DNA of 64,000 nucleotides from Amoeboaphelidium protococcarum (taxonomy: Eukaryota > Aphelidiomycota > Aphelidea). Within the stretch, counting starts at the first letter, position 1, and each line of letters starts with the position of its first letter. Where the stretch lies: NCBI GenBank assembly GCA_023515745.1, contig JALECJ010000005.1:744001-808000 (forward strand), written 5' to 3'. Made by a program: the position numbers and the translations under genes. The notes under the pieces are model-generated. The model saw nothing but the letters and a program-made list of their open reading frames with translations. It had not been told where the DNA came from and did not search any database. This document shows, piece after piece, positions 12,450 through 25,323 of the stretch.

Positions 12450-14907
12450 TCATTATTAAATCACTGTTAGATCAACTTGAATAGAGCCACCGAGAGCATA
12501 ACTGACAAACTCCTGTAAATTGGAAGTTGAACTCTGCGGCGAATGCAAATTTAGTGAGGAAATGTTGACATTGTTCGCCACAAACCTGACAGCCAAAGGA
12601 GTGGAGGTGCTTGATCTTTCAGTGGATCCAGCCGGTAAACTCCATTGTGCCAGTAGTTTGATTTTAGGCGACAGTTTCTATTCAGAGTCGCGCATACTAA
12701 TATTCCCAAGTCGCCATAGAATCTTCTTCTTCTCCTAGCTGTAGGCTGCGACAGGCTTAGTGATTACCGCACTGGTTCCCTCATCCACTGTCATCAGCAC
12801 TGAAACATCACTTAATTAAGCAATCTGCTATTACTTACCGTATAAAGAGTCATAATTAGGTTCACAACTAATAACCATCTGAGTCTGATTAGGTTGGACA
12901 TTCATTTTACCGCTTACAATTAGAGGCATCCTCAACGATGTCTACTCGACAATTTCCACAGTGTATTTGCATAACAATAAGTCTTTTCCCGATTCAAAAT
13001 TACTGACAGCTTTTGAAATATCAACTTTTAACTAGGATTACTCAAAAGTGACATAGTCAGGAAGATCGGTCACCTGTAGATCTTGAAGACATTAAATTTT
13101 CACCACAAATTATCCAAACGAAGCATCAAGTTTCTGTGAATTAAGTTGTAATGAGCCCATCACTTTCATGCCCTTAACTTTACCATCTTTAGACACTTGA
13201 GTCGTCATTACTTCTAAAAATTTAAATTGAACGCCATTAGACCGGCAGAAAGAGACCAAATCTTAATCGCCATTCGTCTAGGCCTGCTGTGATGAAGCAG
13301 GAATATCCTAAAAACTATCAAAGCTCAGCAGATCCATCTGTGCATTAGTCATAACAGCCGGTTTACTAAAACCAGTATCTAGGCCATTCATAGAGCCAAA
13401 TGGATCGAACGTCTAATTACTTTGAGCTGAATTATTAGACGGCAGTCTCGCGCGTCGATTACCCGTCATCTGTGACGACATTGACATTGCTGACACTTCA
13501 GACGCTGGTGTAACTTCCTGAGATGATGGTTGCGTCAGAGGAGAAGGCGACATCATGGAAGTTTATCGACGACCACGCTTCGGTTAAGACTGATCTTATA
13601 CAGCTTTCACAGGGCCGCTTGCAAAATTTAAACTATTCTTCATGAAAGCAGCAGCTGAGGCCAAATCTTCAGCAGATGCTTTCTCCCCACCTTCCTTATC
13701 TTATTTTACGGATGCTGTATCAGAATTAGTTTTAATATCAATTTTAAACTTTTGGAAATTATTCGATAAAGCCATACTGCCACCATCCTCATCATCGCTT
13801 GAGTCATCTTCACCTCCACCAGCATTTTTATCAGATTTCTTCTTATCAGAGCCAGAGAGAATAGATGAGGCATTCATCGGTCCATTCTTCCATTACTCTC
13901 GATCCATCTGTGGGATTCTATAGCCCTCTGCATCAACTTTAAACTATTCATCATCTTTCGACTAGTCTGCGCCATTTTCATTTATTTCCTTAGTAGATGA
14001 TGCTGCAGCTTTCTAAGAAGGATGGGACGACGAGAATATACTAGTACTAATGTACTCTGATTTAACATTGGAAGACTGGACAAACTTTTCAACCTCCGCA
14101 TCAGGATCAATCTTGGCAACTTATTCCAAACTCTGTTCCAAGTTCATAACCTGCAGCTTCAAATTATTAATCTAAAATTCAATAGTTCTCCTCAGCGTAT
14201 CTTTAATAAACTCAATCTACAGCTTGTCCATCTCCCGGAATCTTTCAAAAATCTCTGCACTCTCAGACATCCACTGCGCTGTACAAGCACCGAGTTAAGT
14301 CTCAAGTTCCTGAATCTTTTACTCACTCTTGTCATCAGTCTTTTTATTTCCTTCAAATTATTTTCTAAGCTTTATCAATCTCTGCTATTTGTCATGCCAG
14401 TCTTTGGACAATCTAAGAAGAGTGGTACTGTTCTATTTAAACTTGCTCCACTTATTATCGTCTTTATCCCCAGATGCCAAGTGCTCTCCAATGGAATGGC
14501 AAACGTCCATTTTGAGTCGATCAGAGAGCAGAAGATGACACTTAGATGTCTCATGAGCACTGCCTGCCACCATAGTCCACGCCTTTCCTATTTCACCCAA
14601 CACATCGGAACTGGTTTCATTAAATTCAGCAGCGGCAGTAAAACTGGATGTCTTCTTACTTAAACTAGTCATTGCACCGGCATATGCATTCTCCATCATG
14701 GACCGCTCCTTGAAATAATCATGCACTTCAGACTCCAATGCCCGCAGACGCTTCAACCTAGTAGTCACTGTCTGCACAGCCTGCTTAGGTTCGATCTTGT
14801 CCACCTCCTACACACAATTAATACATTAATAAACATGAACTAGAATTAAAGGAAACTGTTATATATAATAAACTTACAGAGAATATAGCCGAGTACTAGG
14901 ACGCCAT
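12450..14907 (-). CDS. FCHO/Syp1-type endocytic adaptor (F-BAR + mu-homology domain)
   Basis: This encodes 795 aa from two exons. A ten-codon first exon (14878-14907, MASQYSAIFS) is joined over a 70-nt intron (14808-14877) to 12450-14807. Residues about 5-260 form an F-BAR domain (VHDYFKERSMMENAYAGAM is diagnostic). A Ser/Pro/Asp-rich linker follows. The C-terminal third has the features of a mu-homology domain, ending in a beta-rich stretch (LLAQWSLPAGS, AVRFVANN). FCHO/Syp1 binds PI(4,5)P2 membranes and nucleates clathrin-coated pits through AP-2 and Eps15-like partners. A GTG at 14804 might be taken as the start, but it lies just after a splice acceptor, and the short upstream exon restores the F-BAR N-terminus. 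Confidence 0.9.
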
Positions 14908-15514
14908 TTATAACAGCAATAAAATCTACTACAAAGAGAATGAATATTGGTGAATATCCTGAGCAAGCAAAGTGTTGTAATAGTAATAACAAGAACTGAA
15001 AGAGTCAAAGAAGATAAAACAATCGCCGCGCTGTGCTTTTGTTTCAACCTGTTCAGGATCGTCCAGACAAACACAGGAGTGAACCTGTCACTTTTCATAC
15101 AAATTTGGATTGAAGGAATGATCTCTCTCTCTCCGTCCGTTTCTCTTGAAACACGTTACCGATTCGTTTGAAGTTATTCATCTCACTCTTGGTTGGTTGG
15201 TTAATTTAGTATAAATCATATATGGAGTTCTTCTAGAATGTATAATAATTTTTGGAAAGTAATTCATTTATGATGATAATGATATAGATATAATCAGTAC
15301 ATGGGTAATGAGTGCAATTCTATAATCAGTCGTGTCATGGCACATTCAGGGGTAACAAATTTGTGGAAAAGAGGCTTCCACTCAAGAGGGAAATGCTGCT
15401 GAAGAGTCATTTGATCAAGACTCCCCTGTTTGATATTACACGGTCGTCAATTTTATTAAAAAATTGTTGCTATACTCGTCAGAATTTGTATTGTATTGAA
15501 GATAATAAAAAGTG
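14908..15514. other. Intergenic between divergent FCHO and RasGEF genes
   Basis: This is the shared promoter region of two divergent genes. A short frame at about 15303 (MGNECNS, which would suit N-myristoylation) and another at 15330-15465 could be upstream exons of the RasGEF gene. I could not connect either to it with a convincing splice pair. Confidence 0.4.
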
Positions 15515-18500
15515 ATGACTTGGATTGTGCATCACGTCAACGTTGATCGAGGTGAACGTAGACGATCTAGTGCGGAGGTGATGTCAGAATCGCTGATGGA
15601 ATACGCTCTGAATTCTTACAGTAATGTACAGAGTGAGGATGTAATATTTTCAGGATTCCTGTATAAGAAGAATAGATATAAGCTCTGGAATAAACGGTAT
15701 TTCGTGCTGTCTAAATAGGTGTTGTATTATTTTAAATCTAAAGAGGATTCAGTGAGATCGAATAAATTGCTGGCCGCTCTATTTCTAGACAGTAATTCCT
15801 ATCTTTCTAGTGATATTCATCCAACATCCGATGGCAAGGAGTTGGAGTATTACTTGGTTATTACTGCTTCCTAATCGGTGTCCTTTAATAGTAATCAGAC
15901 TTTTGTGAACAAGTAATATATACTTAAATGTCCGTCAAAAGATGAATTTGATGGATGGATGTCCACATTACGCGAATTGATAGTCTAGCGATTACCTCCT
16001 GTTGTTGCTGCCGATACTTTTAATGATGATATTGATGAAGGTCATTAGAAGGATTAGAGTTCTATTGATAGTTAACCCGGCTTGGAATAAAGCAATAATC
16101 AGAACACCAAAATTGATGGAGTTTAGCTTTATAGTGATGGAAGCAAACGCGAGTCTAAAGTTAGTAGCAGATAGATGACTATGAAATCTAGACAGTCTGC
16201 TGATAATACAAAAGTTTACGCGTAAAATATTCTTACAGCGTACAAGGATGAAAGCGTACTGATACCAATTTTCAATGAAGCTCAAAGGAGCATTGAACAG
16301 TTTTAAGAGTAACTAAAGTCTAGCATGGCATCTAAGGAACCACTGCCTAATCTTTTAGAGTTGGTTGCCGTCGCCATTAGAAGAATCAGGTAACTATTGT
16401 ATTATGCAGACACTAATGTCGTCAAGTCTTTACACTGTACGGTGGTGTCTGAGTTTGTTGCCAGACACATTGCTACTTTGATTGAGAGCACTCGCAAGGT
16501 TGGATTTCATGCCAAGAAATTATCTGAGGAGTAGGCGCATGGTCGAGAGCTGTTGAGTAACGATTTGATTCTGATGCTTGATGATTTAGTTTATGACGCG
16601 TCAATCTTTGTTAGTTCATGCGAAGCAGTAGCTGATTTGGACGAGGCGCTAAAATTTTATGACAAAGGAGAGTTTTTCGATGTTGGTCTGCTGGATTAGT
16701 TATTTGGTATTGTGGTGAACGTTTGCAAGTTTGTGTCATCATTTCAGAAGGACAGATACTTTGGTATATGCGAAGAGACTTTGCTGGTTTCGAGGGCATT
16801 TGTTATGGCGATGTAGAATCATTCACAATAGCTGAATGCCCTGCTGAAGAACAATTCTTTTTATAACAACAAGTGGTAAATGTCTTTTGCAGAATTTCGC
16901 GGCAGTAATCAGATAATTGATCAGCTTCGCATTGATATTAAACGCGAATGTAGTAATGCATGTGATATCTGGTCGCAGGATTACGATTTCACTCTGGCTT
17001 AATTGATATTGCAGTTGGCTCTTACATTGGTTAGAGTCGTGTCTACGCTGGCATCTGGCACGGATCCGAATATGGTTTCTCAGGTGGACCTGTTTTGGCG
17101 CACATTTTATGTTATACATGAAAATTTATAGACTCAGGATAAAATGAGGAGTGTTTAATAGCCACCTGGTACTAGTCTACTAGAACAAGAGGTTCCTGAG
17201 AGTTTAGATATTCTGGAGTAGAAAATGCCTATGCGGACTCTGTCTGATCGATCGCTGTCTAGTACATTTGGCGATGATCCTCCTTCTCCTATTAACCCTA
17301 TTCTGCGCGACATTGAAGCTACATTTATTCAGTCTTCTATTGGAAGTTCAGGCTCTGTCAAGGAGACATCGTACGATGTGATAGATTTACAACAACGCCT
17401 GCATGACTTTGTTATGAGAAGTCCATCAAGATTGGATCTGCCTGGAATGGATCCGCGAAAGTTGGTTGATGAGATTCTTACCAAAGGCCGTAATCTTCCG
17501 CTGATGATTAAGATGGCCAGAGAGTCATCTACTGTCCCATCTCAAGTTATGTCACCACTGTAGCGTAGTGATGCGTAGTTTGTTACCACTGAATTCTCTA
17601 TCAATTAGGTGGTGGCAAAGACTATTGGTGAACTCTCTGCTGTTGTGCTTGATGCTTCCGCGCAAATGGAGCCACTGATTAAGAAGGGTAACTTGAATCA
17701 GATCGTACTCGATAGAGTGGAACATGTGTCGAGTATGGTGGTAGCGGCGTGTCATTAGATTGAAGAAGAGTTGGGAGCTCTTGAGGGCCACTTTTCAGCC
17801 GACGATGAACTAACCAATATGCTCGATGATGCGCGCCAGAATTTATCGCGTTCTGTATTTTGTTATGAAGTTAGCTGCAGGAATCTGGTGCAAGGCATAA
17901 CTCTTCATGATGCGTCTGATTAGGTGATTGGCGACATGGATTCAATTGTCTAGTCTTGCGGAGATGTAGTCGAGGCAGTGCGATCTCTATTAGTTCACTA
18001 AGCTGAATATATGGATCAGGGTCTACCATAATCGATACAGGATCCGTCTGCAAAGTACAATACTGCCCGTCCACCTTCTCCTCCTTATACTCCATCCCAC
18101 CATGATGTATCGTAGACAGCAACATCGTCAACGAGGCGCGGAAGAGCAGAAAGTATTGATAGTGTGCTGGAAGAAGATAGAAGGCTCACGGCTGAAGCAG
18201 AGAGTTAGATCGATGCTTTACTTGTTCAAGAGGACGAAGAGTTTAATAGTGATTAAGATATTGTGTTCCGCAGCGTGGATGGCCAAGTTGACACTTCAAT
18301 GGTTAAAGCTGGTACTCTGCAAAAGTTGGTAGAGAAGTTGACGTACTATCGACTGCCATCAAGTGATTATATCTCTGCATTTCTGCTCACCTACCGATCT
18401 TTTACTGACGCGTAGACTCTGCTTGATCTATTGATTGATCGCTATAATATTGAGCCTCCAATGCATCTAGATGACGAGAAACTGAAGGCTGTCTACTTCT

Positions 18501-19504
18501 AGAGAAAGATCATACCTGTCAGGTTGAGAGTCTTTAACGTGGTCAAGATGTGGGTGAAGAACAACTATGATGACTTTAGGCAAGATGAGAGTCTATTGCA
18601 AAAGTTGTACATCTTTTTACCTACGATGCGCGCTGATTTCTATCGCGGAGTTAAGGATTTTGAGAGCTTATTATAACGGAAGGCTAAAGGAGATGATTCT
18701 AATGGCAGATCACGTCCTGTATCCAAATCTGGCTCAACATCTTTACCCCCGGCTGTAGTGCCGAGAAGTATAACCATATTCTCTACAGTGCTCGACTTTG
18801 ATCCGCTGGAGATGGCCAGGCAAATTTGCATGTTATAATGGGATATTTTCGTATCTATTCAACCTAATGAATGTCTTAATTAGGCATGGAACAATAAAAA
18901 GCTCCATCATCAGTCGCCTAATATTCGCCGGATGATAAAGTATTCCAATTTCCTGGTCATGTGGGTGTCTACTGAAATTATGGCGTGTGACCAGTTGAAG
19001 GTGAGAGCTACTACTATCAAGCAATTCATCCTGTTGGCGCAGAAATTAAAGTCTCTTAACAACTTTGATGGCCTGAAATCTGTGATATGTGGTCTGCAGG
19101 CCAGCTCCGTTCGCCGCCTAAAGAAGAGCTGGGACTTGGTGCCTGTCAAGTTTAGATAAATGTTCACAGAGTTGGAAACACTTATGCTGGAAGACAAGTC
19201 ATGTAAGAATTACCGCCAAATGCTTCACACTATCAACCCTCCATGTATCCCCTTCTTGGGTGTCTACTTGACAGACTTGACCATGATTGAGTCGGGTAAT
19301 CCAGACTGCCTGAAAGAGAATGATCAGTTGATCAACTTTTAGAAGCGGCATCTGATTGCGCAAGTCATAAATGAAATGAAGCGATATCAGTGCACATTCT
19401 ATAATTTCTAGGTAGTGGAATAAATTACTAGCTGGCTTCAAAGTCGTACGGTCGAAGACAATAACACACTTTACGATAAAAGTCTCATCCTCGAGCCTCG
19501 CTGA
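15515..19504 (+). CDS. PH-domain Ras guanine nucleotide exchange factor
   Basis: This encodes 1329 aa, open across the whole frame with dozens of TAA/TAG Gln codons and no intron. A PH domain occupies about residues 45-155 (FSGFLYKKN...LWNKRYFVL). A long helical middle region (about 250-560 and 650-830) is of unknown fold. A RasGEF N-terminal (REM) module starts near 934 (TLQKLVEKLTY...FLLTYRSF), and the catalytic Cdc25-homology domain runs about 1095-1320 (FDPLEMARQ, NFLVMWV, PCIPFLGVYLTDLT). It should load GTP onto a Ras/Rap-like GTPase at membranes. An insert of about 50 residues separates the REM and catalytic modules. Upstream exons cannot be excluded. Confidence 0.9.
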
Positions 19505-19776
19505 TTAATAGATTCGTGATTTTTATAAAAAATTATTATGTTGTTACTACTGAATGACTTTTACTTTTAAATTAATTATGGTTAATGCCTTTTATATTAT
19601 CTTGGTGATGCGCCTAATATATATATTGACGTGTGTACTTTCTTGTGACAACCTTCCGCTCATCATAATGCCAGAAAGCGCGTCAAGTTCTTCCTCCTTC
19701 TTTCAAGTTTTATCGCTTAATCCTTCCATTTGATAGATTGAAGTGTAATAGCTTGTGGTCAGCCCATTGTATAAAT

Positions 19777-20877
19777 ATGTAGCCTCATTATAATAACAAC
19801 AACAATAATAATAACAAGTTTAATAATGTATTGCAACAGAAATAATAACAGAAATTGTAATAATAGTAGTAATAGCCATAATAGCATGTCAACCAGTATT
19901 AGTTCCCTCAGTTCATGCAATAGCCGCAACATGTAATGATGGGATAGCAGTAATAGCAGCAGTAGCAGTAATAATAATAGTAGTTATCTAAACCTCTTCC
20001 TCCTTTAGTAGTTACCTCTCCTCGGGCCAAGTAAACCGCTCCTCAAATCGCTTCATCACCAAGACCACCTGCTGCAGTAGATCCCGCAGTTCTATCTGTA
20101 CAATAACTGGAAAATGAGAATCTGGAACTGGCTAAGAAAATCGCGTCTGCCAGGAGGACGTTGCATCGACTGAAGGTTGAGCGAGTGGTGCTCTTGGACC
20201 GTATTGAACATATAGATCATGTGGATTAGAGTTCACTATTACCACTTAAGAGAAAGGCGGAAGAGTTGGATGAATATGAACCGCAATAGTCCTAGTAGTA
20301 GCGACATCTGGTCAGTAATGGCTAGCAATAGAAATAATAATAAACTGGTACCAAAAGCGACTCTATGGAATCTAAATAGGTTAAGCCTAGCGCGACTTAG
20401 TCCAAAGAAGTTGATGTTGATTAAGCCGCCGCTGCCATAGAGTCTTCTCCAGAGAAAGCTGCAGCAGGAGCAGCGGAGAGTGGCGGCAGTCAGTCAGTGA
20501 CAAAGAAGCGAAAGAGGTAGAAGAAGGACCCAAATGCTCCTAAAAAGCCTGCGAATGCATTCATCTTCTACGCTTAGAATCATCGGGATGTACTTAAGCA
20601 GGCCCATCCAGAGATGAATAAGGCGGAGATTGCTCGTGAGCTGGGCAACTAATGGAAAGCTATCGCAGAAGATGAGAAGAAGCAGTATTATGACATGTAT
20701 GAGAAGGATAAGGTGCGATGGGAGTAGGAGATGAAAGTTTATAATGGAGACAAGGTGCCAACCGATGTTAATACTGTCCAAGAAGATGTCGACCACGAAG
20801 ATATCCAAGATCATGACGCTGATGGTATTGACGACTAGGATAACACTTTGGAGGAGGTTGATATGAACGATGTTTGA
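19777..20877 (+). CDS. HMG-box protein with long TAR-encoded polyglutamine N-terminus
   Basis: This encodes 366 aa. The first ~75 residues are Asn- then Gln-rich, including a run of about 12 Gln near 19950-19990 written mostly as TAG, TAA and CAG. A Leu-rich coiled-coil segment (about 110-150) follows, then a KKRKRQKK basic patch, and one HMG box at about 245-318 (KDPNAPKKPANAFIFYAQ, LGNQWKAI, YDMYEKDK). The tail is acidic. HMG-B-type boxes bend DNA. A coiled coil followed by a single HMG box resembles fungal Nhp10/INO80-type or stress-response factors, but the assignment is open. ATG 19777 (MQPHYNN) is the first Met in a frame whose Asn/Gln repeat would be unreadable in the standard code. 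Confidence 0.85.
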
Positions 20878-20984
20878 TTGATGTTCGCCTGAGCATATAT
20901 CGGGATGTAATAAAAGTATTCTTCTTTGCAACGATAGTCATTCACTTACATTAAACAAATAATAACTCTTCATTTTTTTCAAAG

Positions 20985-22202
20985 TCAGAAATCACTTTTA
21001 ATCACACTGGAGCGCTAAATACCAGTTTCAGCCACTTTTGAATGAAGTTGAGATTAAGTCTTGGCACGTTATAAAGCCAGCGAAATCAGATCATTCGCAA
21101 ATTGAGGTACGCTCTCCTTGGACATTCTCAAAATTTCACCTACAGTACTGGTGAACTCGTTAACATTGAAAGACACGCCACAATTAGCATTGACTTCAAG
21201 GACATATGCATCTTGTTCGGCTTCCAGAGAACTAGTTCTGATGTCAACTCTGGCGTAACCACTTCCACCTAACGCCTTATATGAATCGATAGTCAGCTGT
21301 TTGAGATACTGCTGCACACTGGACTGTGCTAGTGCATACCAGTAAACAGATTATGGATTAGCCGGAACATTACCTTCAAGATCATATCCATCCCAATATC
21401 TGTCAAATGCTAGAATGCGCTGATATCGACCAAGTTTTGGATCAAATACACGCTCAGCGACATCAAATACCTTGTATCCACTTTCGTTATCGCCAATAAT
21501 TAACGACGTGTACTCTTTACCATCAAAGAACCGTTCAATAAAGACTAGACCGGAATCTGACAATGAATCTTCAGTAAGACATTGCTTCCGCACAGCCTGT
21601 GCCTACTTTAAAGCATCTCGCGCATTATGAACGACACTGTGATCCGTGATGGAAAGGCTCGCGTAGGAAACGGATGGTTTCACAATCAGCGGATATTTTG
21701 ATTCAAACGCAGTCTCTATATCCTGCTCAGTCGTACTCTCTGTGACTTCCAAATACACAGATGTAGGCACGTTGTGCTTCATAAGTTCAGCTTTCAGTCT
21801 TGGTTTCGATGTGGTGATATCATAGAATTGAGGAGACGAACCAGTGTATGGAATCTGCAGTTTGCCCATCAGCTTGACCAATCCAATCCCGGGATAACCG
21901 TCAGTTTCACACCCATCGCAGAGATTAAAGATTACAACGTCAGATAAATTATTTAGAAATTTCTGGTGAATAGAACTAATTACACTCTCATAATTATCTA
22001 GACTCACTCCGCATATCTCCACATGATCATAACCAAGGCTTTGTAGAACTGATTTCAGGTCCTGACAATTGTTTTGCTTTCCAAACTCATTACTCAATTT
22101 CACTAGAGAATGGACATCACTCGAAGATCCACTCAGTTGTGGTTCCAAAATAAAGACATACTTGCAAAGAGGAGTGAGTGAACTAGATTAAAACACATTC
22201 AT
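20985..22202 (-). CDS. D-Ala-D-Ala-ligase-like ATP-grasp protein
   Basis: This encodes 405 aa in one exon. The N-terminal part has the Ddl pattern (VVIFNLCDG, LQIPYTGSS, then KAELMKHNVPT). The ATP-grasp core has PLIVKPSVSYAS (nucleotide-binding lysine strand), FIERFFDGKEYT, and the metal-binding strand YVLEVNANCG. Bacterial Ddl joins two D-alanines for peptidoglycan, which no opisthokont makes, so the substrate here is probably another amino acid or carboxylate. It may have been acquired from bacteria or belong to a little-studied eukaryotic ATP-grasp family. Codon use, including TAR Gln, matches its neighbours, so any transfer is old. Confidence 0.8.
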
Positions 22203-22645
22203 AATAACAATTTAGGCACAGTCTAACAAATAAGGATGATGAATAAATCTAAACTTTGTTTGGTAAAACTATTATTCAAAGTAAAGTATGCGAATCAGTT
22301 TCTGGGAAAGCTGAAACGATTAAATCGGGCGGGGTGAAACACTTGTATGAAAGCACAATGATCATCTGATTAGAATCATCCACAGTAATATAAAATGTGA
22401 CAACTAAACTGTTAATCTGAATTGATTATAGAATATTGTTCTTTTGACATAGGAATATAGCAATACACTCGAGTAATAAGAGCAAATTCATCAGTTTTTA
22501 TTTCGGATGCGCTGATTAAACAAAGGCGAAATTCTCCACACTCCGAACATGACACGACTTGCTTGAAGTGTAATTTTTAAGACCGGCTGAATCAGATTAA
22601 AATAGCAATAAGGTAAAGAATCGAGTAAAATATCAACTAGCATAA
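22203..22645. other. Intergenic, nothing recognised
   Basis: AT-rich sequence between two minus-strand genes: the 3' flank of PEX10 and the promoter of the ATP-grasp gene. I see no RNA gene or repeat. Confidence 0.5.
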
Positions 22646-23416
22646 TCAGTAATTTAAACATTTAATGATGCAAGATAAGTCAACTACGTCAGATTCCGAT
22701 GTTATTCTAAAAGATCGCTTGCAAACGGGACAGAACGGAAACTGAACGACCCACTCAATTATACACTTCCAGCAAAATACGTGACCGCATACAGTTATGC
22801 CTTTTTACCCATACACTATAGGTGATGTCAGACAGAGAATACATTTACTCGAGTCATTAGATGGACTATCAGTTTCTGAGTGAACCATGAGATGATCATC
22901 TTGATCAAGTACAGATTCTACAGAGGAAGGAGTTTAATAGACTTGACGCGTTCCAAGTGTATTTAAAACAAGGGCAGTATAAGACAACAGACCACACACT
23001 AAATAAATATTCTTAGAATTAAGCTTACTTAATTGCGATGAAGACTGATACCGCATATTCAATATAGAGTTTGTAATTTTAAAATCCTGGAACATGTCAA
23101 GCATCACGGCAATCTTGAAGCATCTGAGCCAAACATTAGACCCATCAAACATTTACAAAGCAGTATCTATCAACGCGGAAACTCCTAGCTTGATCATACT
23201 CCAGTTGCTTAGAGACAATCCGGTGAACTCCTCACCCAAAGTCTATCCATCATACCGTTAATTACACCTCAGCGTCATTAAATATATTAGTCGAGCTACC
23301 AACGGACCAAGAGCTAACCACTTCCTCGGCATATAATCTTTAATCTAACCATAGAGTCGATTCACATATTCAGAATCCTTCATCTAAGCACGAATTTACA
23401 CAGACTTATCCGCCAT
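22646..23416 (-). CDS. PEX10: Peroxin-10, RING E3 of the peroxisomal export channel
   Basis: This encodes 256 aa in one exon. The N-terminus MADKSVQIRAQMKDSEYV fits the family's IIRA-QKDEYY motif, and RYDGQTLGEEF fits its TLGEEY signature. Several hydrophobic helices follow (about 90-175). The C-terminal RING is CILC...CGHVFCWKC...CPVC. PEX10 forms, with PEX2 and PEX12, the retrotranslocation channel that ubiquitinates the PEX5 receptor, so the organism should have peroxisomes. At 256 aa it is somewhat shorter than typical (about 300). A 156-codon open frame on the opposite strand (23094-23564) is a shadow. The gene is divergent from the unknown gene at 23583. Confidence 0.9.
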
Positions 23417-23582
23417 AATTAAAGAGTTTTAGCAATCTGCTAAATTGTAGTATTGGTATTCTACTGGTAGATTTTAAATTCTGCAGATATTAACACCTTA
23501 AGAACGCTTACAAAGTGTTTGCAAGACGATCTCAAACGATCGCGTTAATAATTCGCTATTCTGATTCTCCGTGCTGTGACTG

Positions 23583-25181
23583 ATGTCTTCTGCTGTTTAA
23601 GAGAGAACTTGCGCGCTACTGACCTCCAGCAAAAGAACAATTTCTTCGTTCGTTCTGCTGGCCGTTCCTTCTCATACAATATAAAGACTAGTAGAGATCA
23701 ATCAACCATATATATCGCGCTCGACAATGGCTACATCTCTGAACGCGGTTGTTATTAATGCTGGGCTGTAGAAATGGGGCCGTGGTATGCTGAATTCATT
23801 CAAGAGCTTGTCATCTGCAGAGTAGACAACTGTCACCCGGTCTCTTCTTTGCCAGTGGCTCGAAGTTGGATAGAGACAGGCGCTGCCTCAGTACTAAGTC
23901 CACAAGATTCTGCGAACGTACTTTGAGATTCTCAGCTATCATAAGAGATCAGATTTGATTCGATACAGTGTCAAGGCTATCGTTCAGAATCGATCGCTGC
24001 TCAGCGGAGAAGACCGCGGTGATTCTATTAATGAACACGGTGATTTGAGTAAATATTCACTGCTGCTTAGAGTGGGTGTTGATGCGATAAGAAATGCCGC
24101 GGCTGTAGATACTGATGGCGCCAAGCAATTTCAGGGTCAAGTGCGCGATATAATTGGCATATTCTAGTAGTATTAGCCGCTTAGTGTTAATATCCGCGTC
24201 AGGGAACGCGTCTCTCTTGTACAGGCCCTGGTGTAGAATGTCACTCGGATGTAGCATATAACTACCTTAGATTAAGTGAAATTGGTTAATGTGACTATGG
24301 ACATGATGGACATTAATGACTTTACTGATTTTAATGCTGCAACACTGGCCAAGTTGGTGGATATTCGGCTCTCTGTAAATCAGGATTTACTCTCTAAGGA
24401 AGATAGAGTTATGAATAAGTAGTTAGTAAGATGTGCTTTAGAAAGGAGCAAATGCACTGATAGTTCTGCATTAACATCATCACTGATTAACCATATAGAT
24501 GTCGTGGATAAGTCTCTTCCTCGAGTCAAAGATAGTTAAGGCTTAGTTCATCCAGTTCTCAGAGTATTAAGTTCTCCTCAATAGCTTAGAAGTTCATAGA
24601 TTTAGTATACTCTGATATCATCTATGGTTTAGAAGAACCAGCTCCCATTAGCGTTGAAGTTGATAGAGTTGGGATCCTCAGTCAATCTATCAACGCATCA
24701 GAGAATCCTATCCGAGTTGCCTCTTTCGTAGACTTAGACATTATAGCTGCTGTAATAGTTGGATAGAGAATATCTAGTGGTTGATGAACGTAATTCTCAT
24801 GTCTATTATGACTATTTGGCGCGTCTTAGACTCAATTCACATGCGTCTGTAATCCCTGCTCGTATTACATCTAAGCTGATATAAGCCCTTCATATGGTGC
24901 AATCTAATCTTGAGTGTGATGATGGATTGAGCAAACGCGCTCACCGTAAACAGGTTCATTTCTTGTAGAACTCCATCTACTTGGGATCTTAAATATGTTC
25001 GCAGTTCCCTATTGATAGAGACTTGTAATAAGATTTTGGTGGCTGCAGGAATGCATAAAGAAGGCTGGTTGGATGGAAGCTGTTGTATTCCACCTTCGAT
25101 CTGGCCGGCAAGTTTAACATTGATCTAAATCACAATGACTGGTACTCTAAAGCAATAAGTAAGGCATTTAAATCAAAATGA
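23583..25181 (+). CDS. Large protein of unknown function
   Basis: A 533-codon frame (MSSAVQERTC... to TGA 25179) is open only with TAR=Gln. The protein is helical and rich in Leu, Gln and Ser, without transmembrane segments. Segments such as QLPLALKLIELG and LPLSQTQTLQLLQQL hint at degenerate helical repeats of the TPR/PPR kind. I do not recognise a family. Its ATG is 167 bp from the PEX10 start on the other strand, consistent with a bidirectional promoter. Length and even composition argue strongly for a real gene. Confidence 0.65.
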
Positions 25182-25323
25182 AGAAAGATTAATAAATATG
25201 TCATTAGTGATTTCTCCCTTTCAGTTTCGTGCGTTAATCAAGCGAAGCCGTTTCTCCTATTTTCCCTTTATGATCATCCTATAACGATCATTTGATTTCT
25301 TAACGCCGGTTGAATAGTTGTAA

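Noticed and set aside
14433-14804. FCHO start at a GTG (14804)
   Set aside because: It follows a splice acceptor; a 10-codon upstream exon with ATG at 14907 joins in frame.
22825-23117. Plus-strand frame with an internal TGA (MSDREYIYSSHQ...), possible readthrough protein
   Set aside because: It is antisense to the PEX10 RING and linker, which explains the protein-like look.
23094-23564. 157-codon plus-strand frame (MSSITAIL...)
   Set aside because: It lies opposite PEX10, whose motifs (TLGEE, RING) are clear on the minus strand; the plus frame is a shadow.
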